A stretch of DNA of 64,000 nucleotides from Pempheris klunzingeri. Taxonomy: Eukaryota > Chordata > Actinopteri > Acropomatiformes > Pempheridae. A program made the position numbers and the translations under genes. The notes below the pieces were generated by a model that saw only the letters and a program-made list of their open reading frames with translations, did no database searches and was not told the origin of the DNA. This document shows positions 34,558-48,300 of this stretch, in pieces. Position 1 is the stretch's first letter; each line of letters begins with the position of its first letter. The DNA lies in assembly GCF_042242105.1 (NCBI RefSeq), contig NC_092024.1, positions 8,087,501-8,151,500 on the forward strand. Direction: 5' to 3'.

Positions 34558-37471
34558 TCACAGGGTTTTGTCCGCAGGGGCGACCTCTAAGATCAGCTGC
34601 AAGAATACTGTTAACTTGCTCAGCAGCCCCGGGCAGAGCTTGAAATGGATTACGGGTACGTAGATTAAAGCTCCGCTTAAAATAAATAAAGTCACATAGA
34701 GGTATTCAATCTGAGGACTGTCTATGATGGGCGCCAGCACAAGGAATATAGCTGCAATGAGGGCCAGTATGGGGAGCACAATGGGAACCTGTGGAGAGAT
34801 GGAAACAAGCCGATTCTCATCCTGTCTTAAAAAAAATACAAATATGTGTTTATAATGACGGTGTTTTCAGGGCGTACGTGTGTGAGACTGACCTTGTACG
34901 GCCTGGGGAGCTCCGGCTTCTTAATCTTGAGGTAGAGAAGTCCAGACAGGGTGATGCCATAGAAAAACCAGGCAGTGAAACTGACAACAGCAACGAGGAG
35001 GAATGTCAGACAAATACAATTTGGCTGTGCATTCTTTATACAGAAGGAATGAGGAAGAAATGCCAAGATTTAATACAGCCCTCACCTGAAGAAGTTGACA
35101 ATGCTCTGGAAGTCTCCAGGGATCAGCACCACCAGAGAGATAATAGTGGTGAAGATGAGGGCTGGGGATGGAGTCAGTCTGCGGACGTGAGCCATGGCCA
35201 GAATATCTGGCTACAAAGCAAACACAAATCTTGGTGAAATTCTGTGACAACCAACACTGAAATACATTCAGATGGTAGAGAGATTCTCACCATGTGTCCT
35301 TCCCTGGCGGCAACAAAGCACACGCGGCCCCCGCTGAAGAACGTCCCGTTCAGTGACCCAAAAGCAGACAGCGCTGCAGCCACGGACATGATCCAGCCCC
35401 AGCTTCCTAACACCTTATTCCTGCGGACAGAGGTCGACGTTCTCAGAAAAGCTGAATCATGTCAGCAGCTACAAGTACAAATGGTATAATGGGGTTTCAT
35501 TATTCAGATTTTTCTTTACTGTTCCAAACTTTACGTGAATTCTAAACTGACGTAACTTTTAACTTAACAGGTTGATGACAGAAGTAAAAGTAAATAAGTT
35601 GATTACACAGGTCTTTTCAGATTAAAAGGCTTCACTTATTTTACACATCCAAATGTGTTTATCTAGTGCACATGTGCAACAAGTTGCCTGAAGCTTTTTG
35701 AGCTGTGAGAAGTCTAATGAACGCCTCAAGTCACTTGTCTTGAACAAGAAAGGATGATGGTCTCTGGCTGTGCTGCATCAATGTGTGTGGCATCAACATC
35801 AGGTGCTGTCTTACCCCCAGGTTACTGCTACTGCGCTGGAGGACACAAGCTCTTTAGGTGTCATTACTGTCAAGTAGCTCACATTCACCAGCAGATACAA
35901 ACCAGTCACCAGAGAAATGGCTATCACAATCGCCCTGGGAAGATTGACCTGGAGGGGGGGGGGAAAGCATCATTATCTTCCAGACAATTTGTACGAGCTT
36001 ACGCCATGGCCTGATGTTATATTTACACTGGGATAAAAGACTGAGCCAGGAGTTTGAACCAAAAGAACACTAAGTGCGCTTACAAGTTGGAAATATGTAC
36101 TAACCCAGTGTTGAATTTTGAACAAACATACATGAAGCTGGACAGCTGACAAACGGTCAAAATGCATCATCGGTGCATCAACTCTTCACTCAGTGTCTTA
36201 CATACAGTTTAGGAAATGAACATAGGTTGCATGAGGATGTTCACTAACTTCTAAATGCTTAGAAAAATGAGCCATGATTGATAACGTTCAGTCTGACCTG
36301 CTTTTTCAGCCAAAGAATGTTGTACTACACACATCCACATGATTACAGCAATCATTACCACAGTTAGATAAGTTTTTATTTGTTTACAACTGCACCTTAA
36401 ATGAGCTGAGTGACCTTATCAAGCTAAGGACTGATACCTCACACAGTTTAACCACTGGTCTGTACAGAAACTAATACAAGAAGTGCTCTGACTGAAGTTC
36501 TGGCATACAGTCAATAGATTGGTGAATGGGTTTCGAATGAATAAATATTAAAGAAACATTTCTGAAAGACAGGAGGATGACAAATAACATGTCATCAACA
36601 TTATTTTACAATACAGCCACTTCCTCGTCATTCTCCCGGCTTGGCATCAAGACATTTGTCCTGCAAAGCCTCTAAAAAGGCATCACATTGTTAACTCACA
36701 CGCATACGGTACAGCTTCTTACAGTCTCACCTCTGGTCTTTTAAGCTCCTCAGTGACATAGTTTAAGTTGTACCACCCAGCGTAAGACCAAAGTCCTTGA
36801 TAAAATGCCATTCCTAGAGTGTTCAAAGAGTACTGAGTGCCTTTGAATGCATTCTCAACTTTCAAGTTTTCCACAATGACACTGTTGCTTTGTATGACCT
36901 CAACTGCCCCTCCAATTACAATCAATGTCAACGTCAGCACCTTGGCCACCAAGAAGGCCACCTGGATTCTGATGGCGATCCGGACATTCAAGGCATTGAC
37001 TATGGCAACAACCAGTATCATCACAGCTGCAGCACACTTCACTGCCAGCTCAGGTGGATGGCACTCTGTGTAAAAGGGTGCAAGAAGGTATTCTGCAATA
37101 CTAATTGCCATTGCTGCAATGCTGAGTGGCTTTACAACCAGGATAAAAGTGACTGCTGCAAAGAAAGCCGGACACGAACCATAGATCCTCAGTATGTAAA
37201 TGAAATCCCCACCAGATTCAGAAATCAGTGTCCCAATCTCGGTATAGGACAATGCTGCAAACATAGCTACAACTCCTGAGAGAACCCAGACCACCAGGCT
37301 TGCTCCAGGGCTCCCCACGTACGCCAGAAGGAACTGTGGGGACATGAATATACCAGATCCGATCATAGTTCCTGAAACTAGTGCTACACCGCCAATCAAC
37401 CCAATTTCCCGCTTCATTTTCAGGGCTTCAGGTTCTTTGTCGGCCATTTCCACAAAGATCAGGGAGCGCAA
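34558..37471 (-). CDS. SLC7A amino-acid transporter light chain, copy 2 (first exon A' plus shared exons 2-6)
   Basis: Six exons join in phase: 37471-36731, 35948-35815, 35420-35291, 35210-35086, 34980-34893, 34788-34558, giving 482 aa. Domain content is as in copy 1. This copy keeps the family-typical residues K in VVKPLS and Y in LNYVTEEL, and an internal Met ([10 protein letters not shown]) that may be the true start; the ATG eight codons upstream is also open. GLWSYAGW again has Ala in place of the conserved Asp. Two more intact first exons (B, C) lie upstream on the same strand, both ending in phase 0 at the same codon position, so exons 2-6 (TM7-12) probably serve as their constant region too. 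Light chains of this subgroup exchange cystine, glutamate, neutral or basic amino acids; the substrate here is not deducible. Confidence 0.88.
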
Positions 37472-37865
37472 GATGAAGGATAATCCAGGTGTTATTCACC
37501 CTGACAGAGCCGACACTCAGATAAAGTAGACAAACACCTGCAGACTGTATAAACGCATATCAGCTTGACCGGCAAAACAGTAACTGGCCAAGAGACAGTA
37601 AAAATGAGTTACATGTGTTGTATAATGATTTTAATATTAACTCTGCTGTGTTTGTGGTTCAAGGTATCAGGCTACATGGGAGCCTGTTCCAGGGCAATAT
37701 GAATGTATTGTTTTGTTCAATGAATGAATATCCATAAACAACAGATAACAAAAAGGATGTAAGAGCTCCATTGTAGATACAGATTGCATAGTTGATTGCA
37801 TGAATATACAACCCCCAATATAATATTTGCTAACAGCATGCACTTTTATAATTTCTGAAACTTAC
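37472..37865. other. Spacer between first exons A' and B
   Basis: About 390 bp without coding content. It would have to hold the promoter and 5' UTR of exon A'. The first 40 bp are shared with copy 1, ending where the LTR element begins there. Confidence 0.5.
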
Positions 37866-38537
37866 TTCTGGATGTTTCAGCTCTTCAGTTAAATAATTCA
37901 GAGTGTTCCAGCCGTCGTAGGACCACAGGCCCTGATAGAAAGCAATGCCAATGGAGCTGAAGCCAACATTTGTTCCCTCGAAGAGATTATCAAAATTCTC
38001 AGTGCGTCCCTGGAAAAGCATCACGACCCCCACCAATATGATCACTGCCAGTGTCAGCAGTTTCACAAACATGGCCACCACCTGGATACCGGTGGCTAAG
38101 CGGACGCTGAGACAGTTAATTATAGCCAGCACCATGATTGCTCCTGCAGCCACACACTTCACCACCAGCTGTGGAGGGGTGCAGCTGTGGTAAAACTGGG
38201 CCACGATGTATTTAGAGAAGCTCAGGGCGATTCCTGTGGCACTGGCAGGCCTCATGACAATGACGAAGCTGTAGACAAACATGAAGGCCACAACTTTTCC
38301 TGCTGTCCGCAGAATGTAGACAAACTCTCCACCAGACACTGGTATGACTGTGCCCATTTCAGCATAGCAGAGTCCTCCCAGCATGGCTATCAAGCCACAG
38401 CAGACCCATATAATAAGAGAGGCCCCAGGACTACCGATGGCAGCCAGCACATACTGGGGCGATATGAAGATCCCAGATCCCATCATGGTTCCAGCAATGA
38501 ATGACACAGCTCCTATAATCCCCACTTCCCTCTCCAT
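37866..38537 (-). CDS. SLC7A alternative first exon B
   Basis: A 224-codon frame starts MEREVGIIG and ends at a canonical donor (CCAGAA|GTAAGT). It encodes TM1 to about TM6: GTMMGSGIFISPQ, VSGGEFVYILR, the heavy-chain Cys (FYHSCTPPQ), NCLSVR, and GLWSYDGWNTLNYLTEELKH with the conserved Asp. It is clearly diverged from exons A and C yet free of stops, so it is old and under constraint. There is no following exon of its own: only about 390 bp separate it from exon A', and nothing there is coding. The likely use is splicing to 35948. The alternative is an orphan half gene. Confidence 0.75.
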
Positions 38538-40722
38538 CGTCTGAGAGCTGCTCCTTCCTCAATGGCACTGCACATACACAGACTGCCTGTAGGTTATCTA
38601 ACTGTTGGGTAATGTGTACAACAAGTACTAAGTTTAGATCAACACCCTCAACGTCGTCATCGACATTGGTCACTACCCATGTTGCATTTTTTTTTTTAAA
38701 CACACATCACATTTTCTCTTTTCGCAGCAAAAGATGATACGATATTCATGAGTGCGTCAAAATCAGTGGTAGATATTTTAGTTGTCTCTGTAAACTGAGA
38801 AGGCCGAGCTTGTCTGCAAAACTAATGCAAACAAGCCCTAAAATAATGTTTTTGCTCTTAGCTTGCTCTGTCTGACAGTTATACTTAATGTTTTACGACT
38901 GAATTTGAGACTCTTCTGCTCGTCTGTTAAGTATTAACAGGGAGAGGACAAATTTAAAATATGTTTTAGGCGATTTCAGTTCTCAGAACTTTACCTTGAG
39001 GTTCAGCTTCCTCGTCATCACTGCAGACGCTCCATAAGATCTGCAGATCTATTTGTTACATTTTCTCATTAGCAAAAGGACGCTATGATATTTGAGCTCC
39101 TTCGTTTGAGGAGAAACTCGCTCTGAACCTTTTCATACAGAACACCATTATTCTTTTTCCAGCTACTTCACACTTGGCGATATGAAGATCTGGGATCCCA
39201 TCGTGGTTCCAGCATCGAATTACACAGCTCCTATGATGTCCACTTCCCTCTACAGATTGAATCTCTGTTTGATCACCACCGTCTCCCAAAAGACATTTAC
39301 AGTGTATAATAGACATTAACAGGTCAACTGGCTATAGTTTAACAGTTTACCCTCAAACATCTGATATTAACCTCACTGAAGCAGGGTAAGGCAGGTACCT
39401 GTTTCTGACTTCAGTCATTTTTTCCAGCACTGCTCTGTTAATCAATGGTCACACTTTCAGTATTCATTGAAAGGTAAATGTGATGTTTGATTTTTTGTTA
39501 GTGTCTAACACTTAAACAAGGCATAACTGCCAGTCGATCAATAGTACAAATAATCCAATTTTGATGAAAAACACACTGAAGAACCGAATGTGAAACTGCA
39601 GATCTGAACTATTACAGGAAGAAGATCACCAGGACTAAGAATAAGTTTGCTTTTTTTTTTTGGTAATCTTTTGCTGAGGTTAAGCAGCTGGCTAACTGAC
39701 ATTAACTCTCCTCACAACAACAGCTGGTAGGTTTTCAGGTCTGGTAGGAAAGAAACAATGTTCCACATTGGGTTGAAGGGAAGTTATTGGTTTTAATGTT
39801 TTAGTAATAATAGATTTTTAAGGCTGAATGCTAAATTTTACTTTACAATACCAATAACAATTATTATTTGTTTTATGGCACAATCTACAAATAGATTTTT
39901 TAAACAGGAAGAAAAACCCTGGACTGCTTTGCTATTTTCCAGTTATTAGTCATCAGACTGATATCAAAATCAACAAAATCCAAAGCCAAAAATACAATGA
40001 GGTTAGGAGTGTGGATTTGAAGTTGTTTCTTGCATACTGTTCAAACGTTTTGAGTCACCTGTTACATTCATGTCTTTCTTCTTTAAGGGCGATTTTAACA
40101 TAGATACAGAGACATTGTACAACAGTATCATTCAGACACTAAATGTATTATTTACATTTGGCCCCAAAAGAATAAATAAATGAACGTTAATTAATACAGC
40201 CATAAATGTTTTTCTTGGTATGGTTCAGTTGATAATCCCTGATCTAATTCCAACTAGTTCCTATTTAAATCTGCACAGATTTTGATGCCAAGCTTCCAAT
40301 TTATTTTTTACCAATAACTGGTGATTTCTTATATTCTTATTTAACTGTCGCTCAGGGGGATCTCTGTCTCTTTCTGTGCTCTCAGTTGTCAGTGTAGTTC
40401 AAACATTGTGCATCACTTTGTTCTACATGTAAAAAAAACTTTTTTTTTGTAAAAAGGACTTTGTACAACCTAAAAAAAACAAAGTATCTAAATGTGTTAG
40501 TTTAGTTTGGATGGTGTTCTGGTTTAGAGCTTTGCAGCACTAAACATAAATCCTTTTCTCATGAGCATTCATGGTCTTTGCTCCACTGAAGAAAAACATT
40601 TGCTATATTTTTTTAGGGTGATGGTGGGGAGGACAGCCAGTGTCTGAGTTTTACTGCTTAGTCAATCATTTCTTCAGAGCAACAACACTTCCCACAGAAA
40701 TTCCATGCAGCCTTTTACTCAC
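38538..40722. other. Spacer between first exons B and C
   Basis: No SLC7A exons 2-6 can be found here. It holds a broken first-exon remnant (39178-39255) and, from about 39728, the stretch duplicated at 31497-32611. Confidence 0.6.
39178..39255 (-). pseudogene. Remnant of a further slc7a first exon
   Basis: About 78 bp align with the beginning of first exon B (38459-38537): the start-codon area, the GAAGTGG.CAT.ATAGGAGCTGTGT stretch, and the GGAACCA.GATGGGATC segment that encodes the TM1 GSGIF region. A stop replaces a codon after GAV, the start codon is changed, and homology is lost afterwards. It is a dead fragment of an exon B-type duplicate. Confidence 0.7.
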
Positions 40723-41427
40723 CTCTGGACGTTTCAGCTCTTCAGTCACATAATTCAGATTATTCCAGCCATCGTAGGACCACAATCCCTGGTAGAAAGC
40801 AATTCCAACTGGATTGATGCCAACATTTGTGCCCTCAAATGAGTCCTCAAAGTTTTCAGTGTGCCCTCTGATAAGCATCACAACACCTCCTACTATGATG
40901 ATGCCTAAGGCCAGAACCTTGGCCACCATAAAAAACACCTGGACTGACATTGAATAGCGAACATTGAGGCAGTTAACAATGGCTAGCAGGAGAATTGCAG
41001 CCGCAGCCACGCACTTCACCAGCAGCACTGGAGGGGGGCAGTCTGAGTAGAAAGGAGCCACGACATACTGAGCGAAACCCAGCGCCAAGCCAGCAACCCC
41101 AGCGGGTCTCACAAATAACACCGAGCTGAAGATTAACATGAATGCGACCACTGGACCCGAAGTCCTGAGGATGTAGATGTACTCCCCGCCGGATTCTCTT
41201 ATGACGGTGCCCAGCTCACAGTAGCAGAAGGACACCAGTATCACGAGTAAACCACAGCACGCCCACACCACCAGGCTGGCTCCGGGGCTGCCGATGGTGT
41301 ACAGCACCGTCTGCGGGGTCATAAAGATCCCAGACCCGATCATTGTCCCTCCGATGAGGGACACGGCTCCCATCAGCCCCACTTCCCGCTTCAGGCTCAG
41401 CTTCTGGGTCTCATCATCCATAATCAC
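40723..41427 (-). CDS. SLC7A alternative first exon C
   Basis: A 235-codon frame starts MIMDDETQKLSLKREVG and ends at a canonical donor (CCAGAG|GTGAGT), phase 0. It covers TM1-6 with [24 protein letters not shown], the Cys for heavy-chain pairing (FYSDCPPPV), [26 protein letters not shown] and [13 protein letters not shown]. The conserved Asp of YDGW is present. No downstream SLC7A exons lie before exon B, so like B it probably splices to the shared exons starting at 35948, about 4.8 kb away. A 3' piece of this exon also survives at 32482-32611. Confidence 0.78.
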
Positions 41428-42380
41428 AGCAGTTACAGTCCAAGGTGTTGCCTGACACCTTAACCAAAGGAGAAAGCGCAGTCATTCTGTGGCCAAAGTC
41501 CTGCAGCAACACTAACTAGTTACATAATTATGTGGATGGGCCATACAACCCACAGCACATTTATGGAAGCCTGTCCATATCTTTGTTGGCTGTGTTCCTT
41601 TTCTGTCTCAGACAGTCAGTTGTGGTACAGTTTGGGCTCGCTGTTACACACACTCTTGCATACTTCATATCACACAAACACACATTACATACGTTGCTGA
41701 TCTGCTCACAGACACACCTCAGTTGTGTTTTTGTGAGATTGCTCGGAGGAGTATAAGCATTAGTATTAGACTTTCAATTCTTATGTCTTAAAAAACATCT
41801 AAATAAAATACTTAACCAGGAAACAAAGGCAACACAACATTGATTAATTTGAAAAAAAAATATATTGAGCATGGCACTGTAACAAAAAGTAAAAAGTCAC
41901 ATTGATCATTATTTTAGCACTTAAGGAACATTTTAGCACGGTCACTTTCAGCTACAGACATATAAACTCTTATCAAATATCAGGGATGATGATCCCAAAA
42001 TAACAAAATATTTATTCTGTATGTTGAGTCTAGAAACAAACATCCAACTGGTGCATTATGTTTTCACATGTTATCACACCTGATCACCATGTTTTAGGAT
42101 CCCTTCACTTTGTGGCTTGATGTTTCTGGACGGCGTCCAGCTACAGCACATCAAACAAAGCTGATGAACATGTTTCCAACGCTGTCCAAATATAACGGAT
42201 TGGCACTTTTTCTGAAGTCAAACCGGCTACTGATATGATGTGGTGACAGTTCACTGCCACAGACCTGCATTCAACATATTTCTTGTTCCACTCATTCCAG
42301 GGTCATCCTACTGTAATAACGTACAGTAGACGTCTACCGTGGTTTCATTCAGTAGTCCCCCTTTCATTTGTCCAGCTCCA
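41428..42380. other. Intergenic region, slc7a exon C to utp25
   Basis: No coding exon is seen. It includes the utp25 3' UTR on the minus strand (AATAAA on the minus strand near 42010) and the upstream region of first exon C. Confidence 0.5.
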
Positions 42381-45300
42381 TCAGGAGGCTTTATCTTCCC
42401 CTCCGGTAATAAAGAGGTGAACAGTCTTGTTGGAGTGCAGCATCTGTCCGGCTCGCTGGGCTCCGGTGATGGCAGCTAACTTGTGGGCATCGTAGCGGGA
42501 GTAGAGGGCCGTGCAGGTCCAGCTGGCTTCCTCTCCCTGACCCCCCGCTGCCAGCATGTTACATACCTCGCTGTAGAAGTGGGGGAAGGAGGGCAATCCA
42601 TAAAATATAAGGTTCTGGATCCCTTTGATGGTGTACCTACATAAAGGAAGACAGAGATAAAGATTTCTGCAGGACTCACCAAGTTAAATTTAAGACTTTT
42701 TGAGACCATTTCAATAGTTAATACAGTAGAATGAAAGCTACAGTATGAAAGTATGGTGGAAAACCAGTTGGGACAATATGGCCTAGAATTAACTAAGTCT
42801 GTGTATTACTATATACTGCTGATTACATTCCACTAAAAAGAATTGAACAGCCTCCTGTGTCAACAAACCACTGTTGAAACATTTCTAAGGGTGTGATGTC
42901 CCCAGACAGCCTGCAGATACTGTGGAAAACAACAGGGGTATAATTTTATGAGCATTTCTTCAAAAAAAAAAAGTTTTAAGATTGAAAATCTCATTTGAGG
43001 TTCAATTTTAGTCAAATTACAAGCATATCTGTGTGTGTTTTTTAAATCAATAGACTACAATAATAACATGAGTGAACTACAGAAAAGGGGATTGAGTACT
43101 TTGACTCCTCACAAATACACATCTGACGCAAGGTCTAACTTTTGAACCCTGTAAAAGGGATCACATTTCCTACATGTGTTATCGCAATTGGTGATATGTT
43201 AACTCTTAAAAGAGTAATAAAGATAACTGTCTTTGAAGCCTTTAGTATTTATGATGTGGGGGTGATACCAAGAAATCACTATCAGCACAACACTCATCAC
43301 ATTACCAACCTGCACTCCCCTGCAATACCAACCACTGAAAAGACAACGTGTGGGGCTACATAATGGAGCCTTAAAAAGAACTGACCTCTTGTAGAAGTGG
43401 AAGCGTTCAGTGAAGAGCAGGAACTGTTTATCCCCTTTCTGGAAGAAGTGCCTGGCTCGGGATATCTCTGACTTCCTGGAATACTCGCAGATGCTGACAA
43501 AGTTGATCTCCTCTTTCTTCATGTAGTTGCGCACACGGACGTAGTCGAAGTAAGATGGGATGTAGATCAGAGTGTGGGACATCACTGAGTCCCTGTACTG
43601 AGGCAGCACCTTATCTAAAAAGAACTGAAACCTACAGGCAGGATAGGGAACAATGGAAATAATACAGCTTTAAATTTTTTGGTGATCTACCAAGCACTGG
43701 TCAAGATCCCTAGAGCTGTTGCATGTATTGTGTTTTTTTTATTCAGACATAAATTTGAATAATGAAAGGAAACTACTGTGCTAATGACATAAAAATAAAG
43801 CTTTTACAAAAAACACCTCAACACTCCCGTACCCCCCCCCCCCCTTTGGGAGGTGCTTCATATAACTCTACAATCTGCCTGAAAATCACCTCGCTTTTAA
43901 GTCTTCATCTGTATCAAAGTAATTACGTGCCAAATTGTCAAAGCATAAACAAATATAGGTTGAAATGTAGCCTACAGTGTAGCTCATTGAATCATTGGGG
44001 ACATGGTATTTTCCCCAAAACATTTGAAAAAGCCTTGGTCTGGACAAGCTGTCTGGCTGCGATGGTGTCGCATCGTTCATCCTGTGGGTAAAACTTACCG
44101 AGCATCATGGTCCATGAAGCTGTCAGAGGGGAACATCTGAAAGACATGAGGCAGCTGAACCAGCACCTGGCAGATGGAACCTGTTTTTGGCATGTTCTTA
44201 GTGGCAATCTGGGACAAAAAACACACAGACAATCAACATTAAATAACAACATACATCCCCAAATGACAACGGAGAAACTTTGGTTAAAATACAAATGAAA
44301 ACGTCTTTTCATGCTTGATCTTAAAAAAATCAGCAGGCTTTCCTGGGATATCCGGCTGACCACAGTAAACAACTTATTGTGGCTAATGCTCCAAACACTG
44401 ACATTGACTTAACCTATGAGATCATTTCTGCCTCTTAGTAATGTGTCCCGCTAAACCGCAGTCTGCACTGAATGTTCAGTCTCAGAGCAGGTGTAAGGCC
44501 GGGGACACACTGCATCACAGAACCTGCTGGGCTTTTTTTGGCATCCACATAAACAGGGATGCATCAGCAGTGTAACTCAGGGAGACTCACACAGCTCAGC
44601 TGCCACTTATTTGGAGAGTTGGCGTCTATTTTTTCAGCGACATGCGTGTGGTTAACAACAAACACAGACAGTGGAAATGATCTGAGGCAGTCATGTTGGC
44701 ATCATACCAGCAACACTAAACACCTTTCATTGCAGTTTCTCTACCTGTAGATATATGATATATAATATATATATAGATGTTTGATACAGGCATGAAAGAA
44801 AATATATACTTTTTTTTCAACTCAACACTTCCCGCATTGGATTCAAATCAAAAGCAGAGTAACGTTTCTGTGGACAGGATTGTTAACAAGATTTTTATTT
44901 GATGATGATCTATTATCAAAGGCAAACTCAATCCAGAAAGACAGGCAGGCAGCAGCACCGTAGCAGCCACGCCGTCTCTGTGGACACCACACATGTGCAA
45001 GCTGCAGCAGTTCAGCGAGGCAGCCGTCTCACACAGATAGAGGCAGGCAGTGTGGCCCCAGAGTAAAAGTGCAGTACCTGTCCACGGTAGTTGGCGCAGT
45101 GCTTGGTGAGGATGCTGTTGATCTGAGGTTCCTGGATGGAGCTGAACACCAGAGTCTGCCGGTAGTGTCTGGCCCAGTTGTTCAGGCTCCACACCCTCAC
45201 TCTGGAGAAGTCCACTTCATGGGAGTCCAGCGGCTGCAGGTTCATGTGCTTCATCACATGCTGTAGATGGGGTAGACCATGTGACTTCAACTTCAACATG

Positions 45301-48300
45301 TTGTGATTTATCAAAATCTACAGTGGTTGCTAAACAGCAGGTGGCGCCACAACCTTGCCAGCAGTAAAAACATAAAACAGGTGAACAGATCGCAGTCGTG
45401 TGCTACGCTGAACAGGTGTGTGTTCTTACCAAGATGTGCTCCCAGTTCTGCATGAGGAAGACATCTGCCTGGTCCACCACCAGCAGCTCGATGGAGGAGA
45501 GGAAGTCAAAGTCTCTCTTGCTTTCTCCCTCTGCTCCCAGTACGGTGCGGAGGCCCAGCGGAGACGCGATGATGATGTCTGATGAATAAAAGGGGGAGTA
45601 CAGACGTATGCTGCTCCTCAAGATGGAGATGCCTGGAGAGGAGAGAGGACAGCGACAGTGCCTCAGGCAGAGAAACTTGGGAGGATATCCAAAAGACGGG
45701 TGACTTGTGTTTGTTCAACTGTACCTATCCTGAAGTGATCATCAACATTCCCCGAGAAGATGGCGCTGTAATCGTCTGGTCTCTGCAGATTGGATGGCTT
45801 TTCATCTGGCTCCTCTCCAAACTCTTCCTTGAACCTCTTCTTATTGCTGACCACAATCTTCCTGCCTTTGTTCTCCAGCAAGCTAATGAACGTCTGGACG
45901 ACTCGCAGAGCTACGCCTCGGAACGGAACGAGAATCAGGACCTGACACGTTCACGCCAGTCGTTACAGCAGAGCAAGAAGAAATACATTTTGAGGTTTTA
46001 ATAATTTTTTGCTGAGTGATGATAGCACGTAGCATTACATAGGTGTGCTGGACTCAAGAAATAACCCTGAATAACGTGCTATGTGGTGGAAGAATAAATA
46101 TTTAGTCTTGGAAATAAATAAATATATTATAAAAAATATGAATTAATTAAATAAATATTGGCGATGTTTAGAGGTGTTAAATGGAGCCAAACATAATGTA
46201 CTCAGCTCTTTACCTTAGGCCGCGTCAGTCCTTGGTCTCTGGGTTCGTCCTGCGGCTCAGCTCCAGCTTTAGTCTGACTTTTCTGCTCTCTGAGCTGCGC
46301 GTTGTGTGCCAGGACCTGGGAGTTGGCCTTCAGTACGTGGTTGAGCACGTGGAGGCAGTATGCACTGCAAACCTGTGGGCCCTGGTTCAGAGGACAGTTC
46401 TCTGAATAGTAGAGGTCCTTATAGGAGCCCATAAGAGCCAGCAGCTCTAGCTGCAGTGAGCTGATCTCCTCAGCCACTGTCTTAGCGTTGGAGGTCTGGT
46501 TCAGATCCTTCCAGCCAGTCTCCAAAAGTTTGTGGAAAACTGGGAGGCTTGTGTCTTTCTGTGGGCCGATGGATCCAAACTTCTCCAGGGGATTGGTACA
46601 GAGTAAAGTGCCCAATTTTGGCCACTAAATGCAGGAAAAGGCAAATGAATTGTAGTTACAATTTAATCCAGTGAAAAAAATCTTTTTAATTTTGTCAAGT
46701 TATGCGGTTAATACCGTGATCTGAGTCTTGGCTTTGCTGCCAGATGTTATCTTCTGCACCTCCTCTTCACCAAGTTCTGTGCCAAAATGCTCTAAAAACA
46801 TGTCTGCATATACAGAAAGAACCTATAAAACATACTTAAATCAACCATATTATACTCAATATTATTTCCCAACTGAGCTACCACGTATCTTATTTTGGAA
46901 AATAAAATGACATAAACACATCTATTAAATATTTCAAAGGCTGCTGGAAAAAATTGCAAAAAAATTATAATTGGAATGAATTTCTGAACTCTTCTCACCT
47001 TTTCTGTTTTCGTGCTCTGCAGTGCTCTCAGTGTCCTCGTGTCCTTCTTCATCCATGAAATTGGTCTCCAGACAGAACTGAGCCTCAAGCTCCTTGTCTA
47101 CCAACTCTTCACCTCCTGCCTCCACTTTCTCTGTCATCTCCTCCACATCCTCCCCTTCATTCAGAGCCTCATCTGCATCCTCTGGCTCTTCCTCTCCCCC
47201 TTCTTCTTCTTCTTCTTCTTCTTCTTCTTCGTCTTCTTCAGCATCATCCCCAACTCTGTCACTTTCTCCTACAATAAAAAGCATAACAATATTCAGTCGA
47301 CTGCAACATAACAGCCTACCTTGTCCTCTCTGTGCTGGAAATAAGCAACTCACCATCATCAAGAAGCTCATCTTCTTCCTCTTCCTCATCAGTGCTGTCC
47401 TCTTCACTCTGGTCGTTACTGGTGGGTTGGCCGAGAGTTGAAAGAAGCTTCTGATAGGCTGTTTTCTGCTCTAGTTCCTCCTCCTCCTCCAACTCATCAG
47501 GCTCAACGTCAGGATGCTCTGGGCTTGCTGGCTGTAACAGAGCGGTGAGGAACAGAATTCCTTCTATTATAATACTGGTATCAGGAAAAATATTACAAAA
47601 CAGTCTGGAGTACAATGGGGCTTTATGTCTCACGTCACCGGGGACTGTGCACGGCTACTCACCAGTTGCACTATTTCAGTTCTGTCAGGTCCTTCCTTGA
47701 CTCTGAAAAAACACATGTATGAACTTAGCAATATAACTACTTAGGCAATAAGGATCTTTTGTCGAGAAATGAGCTAGGATTTGAGAACAGGTTAAGAAAG
47801 GAAAGGAATTTGCATAAATAAGCATTGTGTTCATTACCATGTTTCTTATATCACTGTTTTTTGTACATAAAAGATGCGTTTTGGAGAAACAAGCTTCAAG
47901 TCTAACAGAACACACAGATCACGACGAGATGACCATCACTAACATTGGAGTAAAATTAAGAAAAGTTGCATTAAAGTTAATTCTGTGTCGTTCACAGAGT
48001 TGTTGAATACACATAATCCAAAATTGTTTGCTGATTCGTGTTCTCAGATGTTCATTCACCTGGTCAAAAGTTTCTTTCTTTTCACTTTCTCATGCCAGTT
48101 TACAGCCAATACCAATAACAGTCAATGGACATTACAGAGTAAAGTGTGATGAGTGATGACAATAATATCGTATGCAAGATAAACAACGTGTAACCAGCAT
48201 CCTTGCACTCTGTTGTTGCTTATGAATATTTCTATTATCTACATTAATGGACCACGTTGGTCATACATTAGCTATATGACTATTTGATTTTGACCTTTCG

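Noticed and set aside
44747-44781. AT-rich palindromic stretch that looks hairpin-like
   Set aside because: Simple TATA repeat in a utp25 intron; no sign of an RNA gene.
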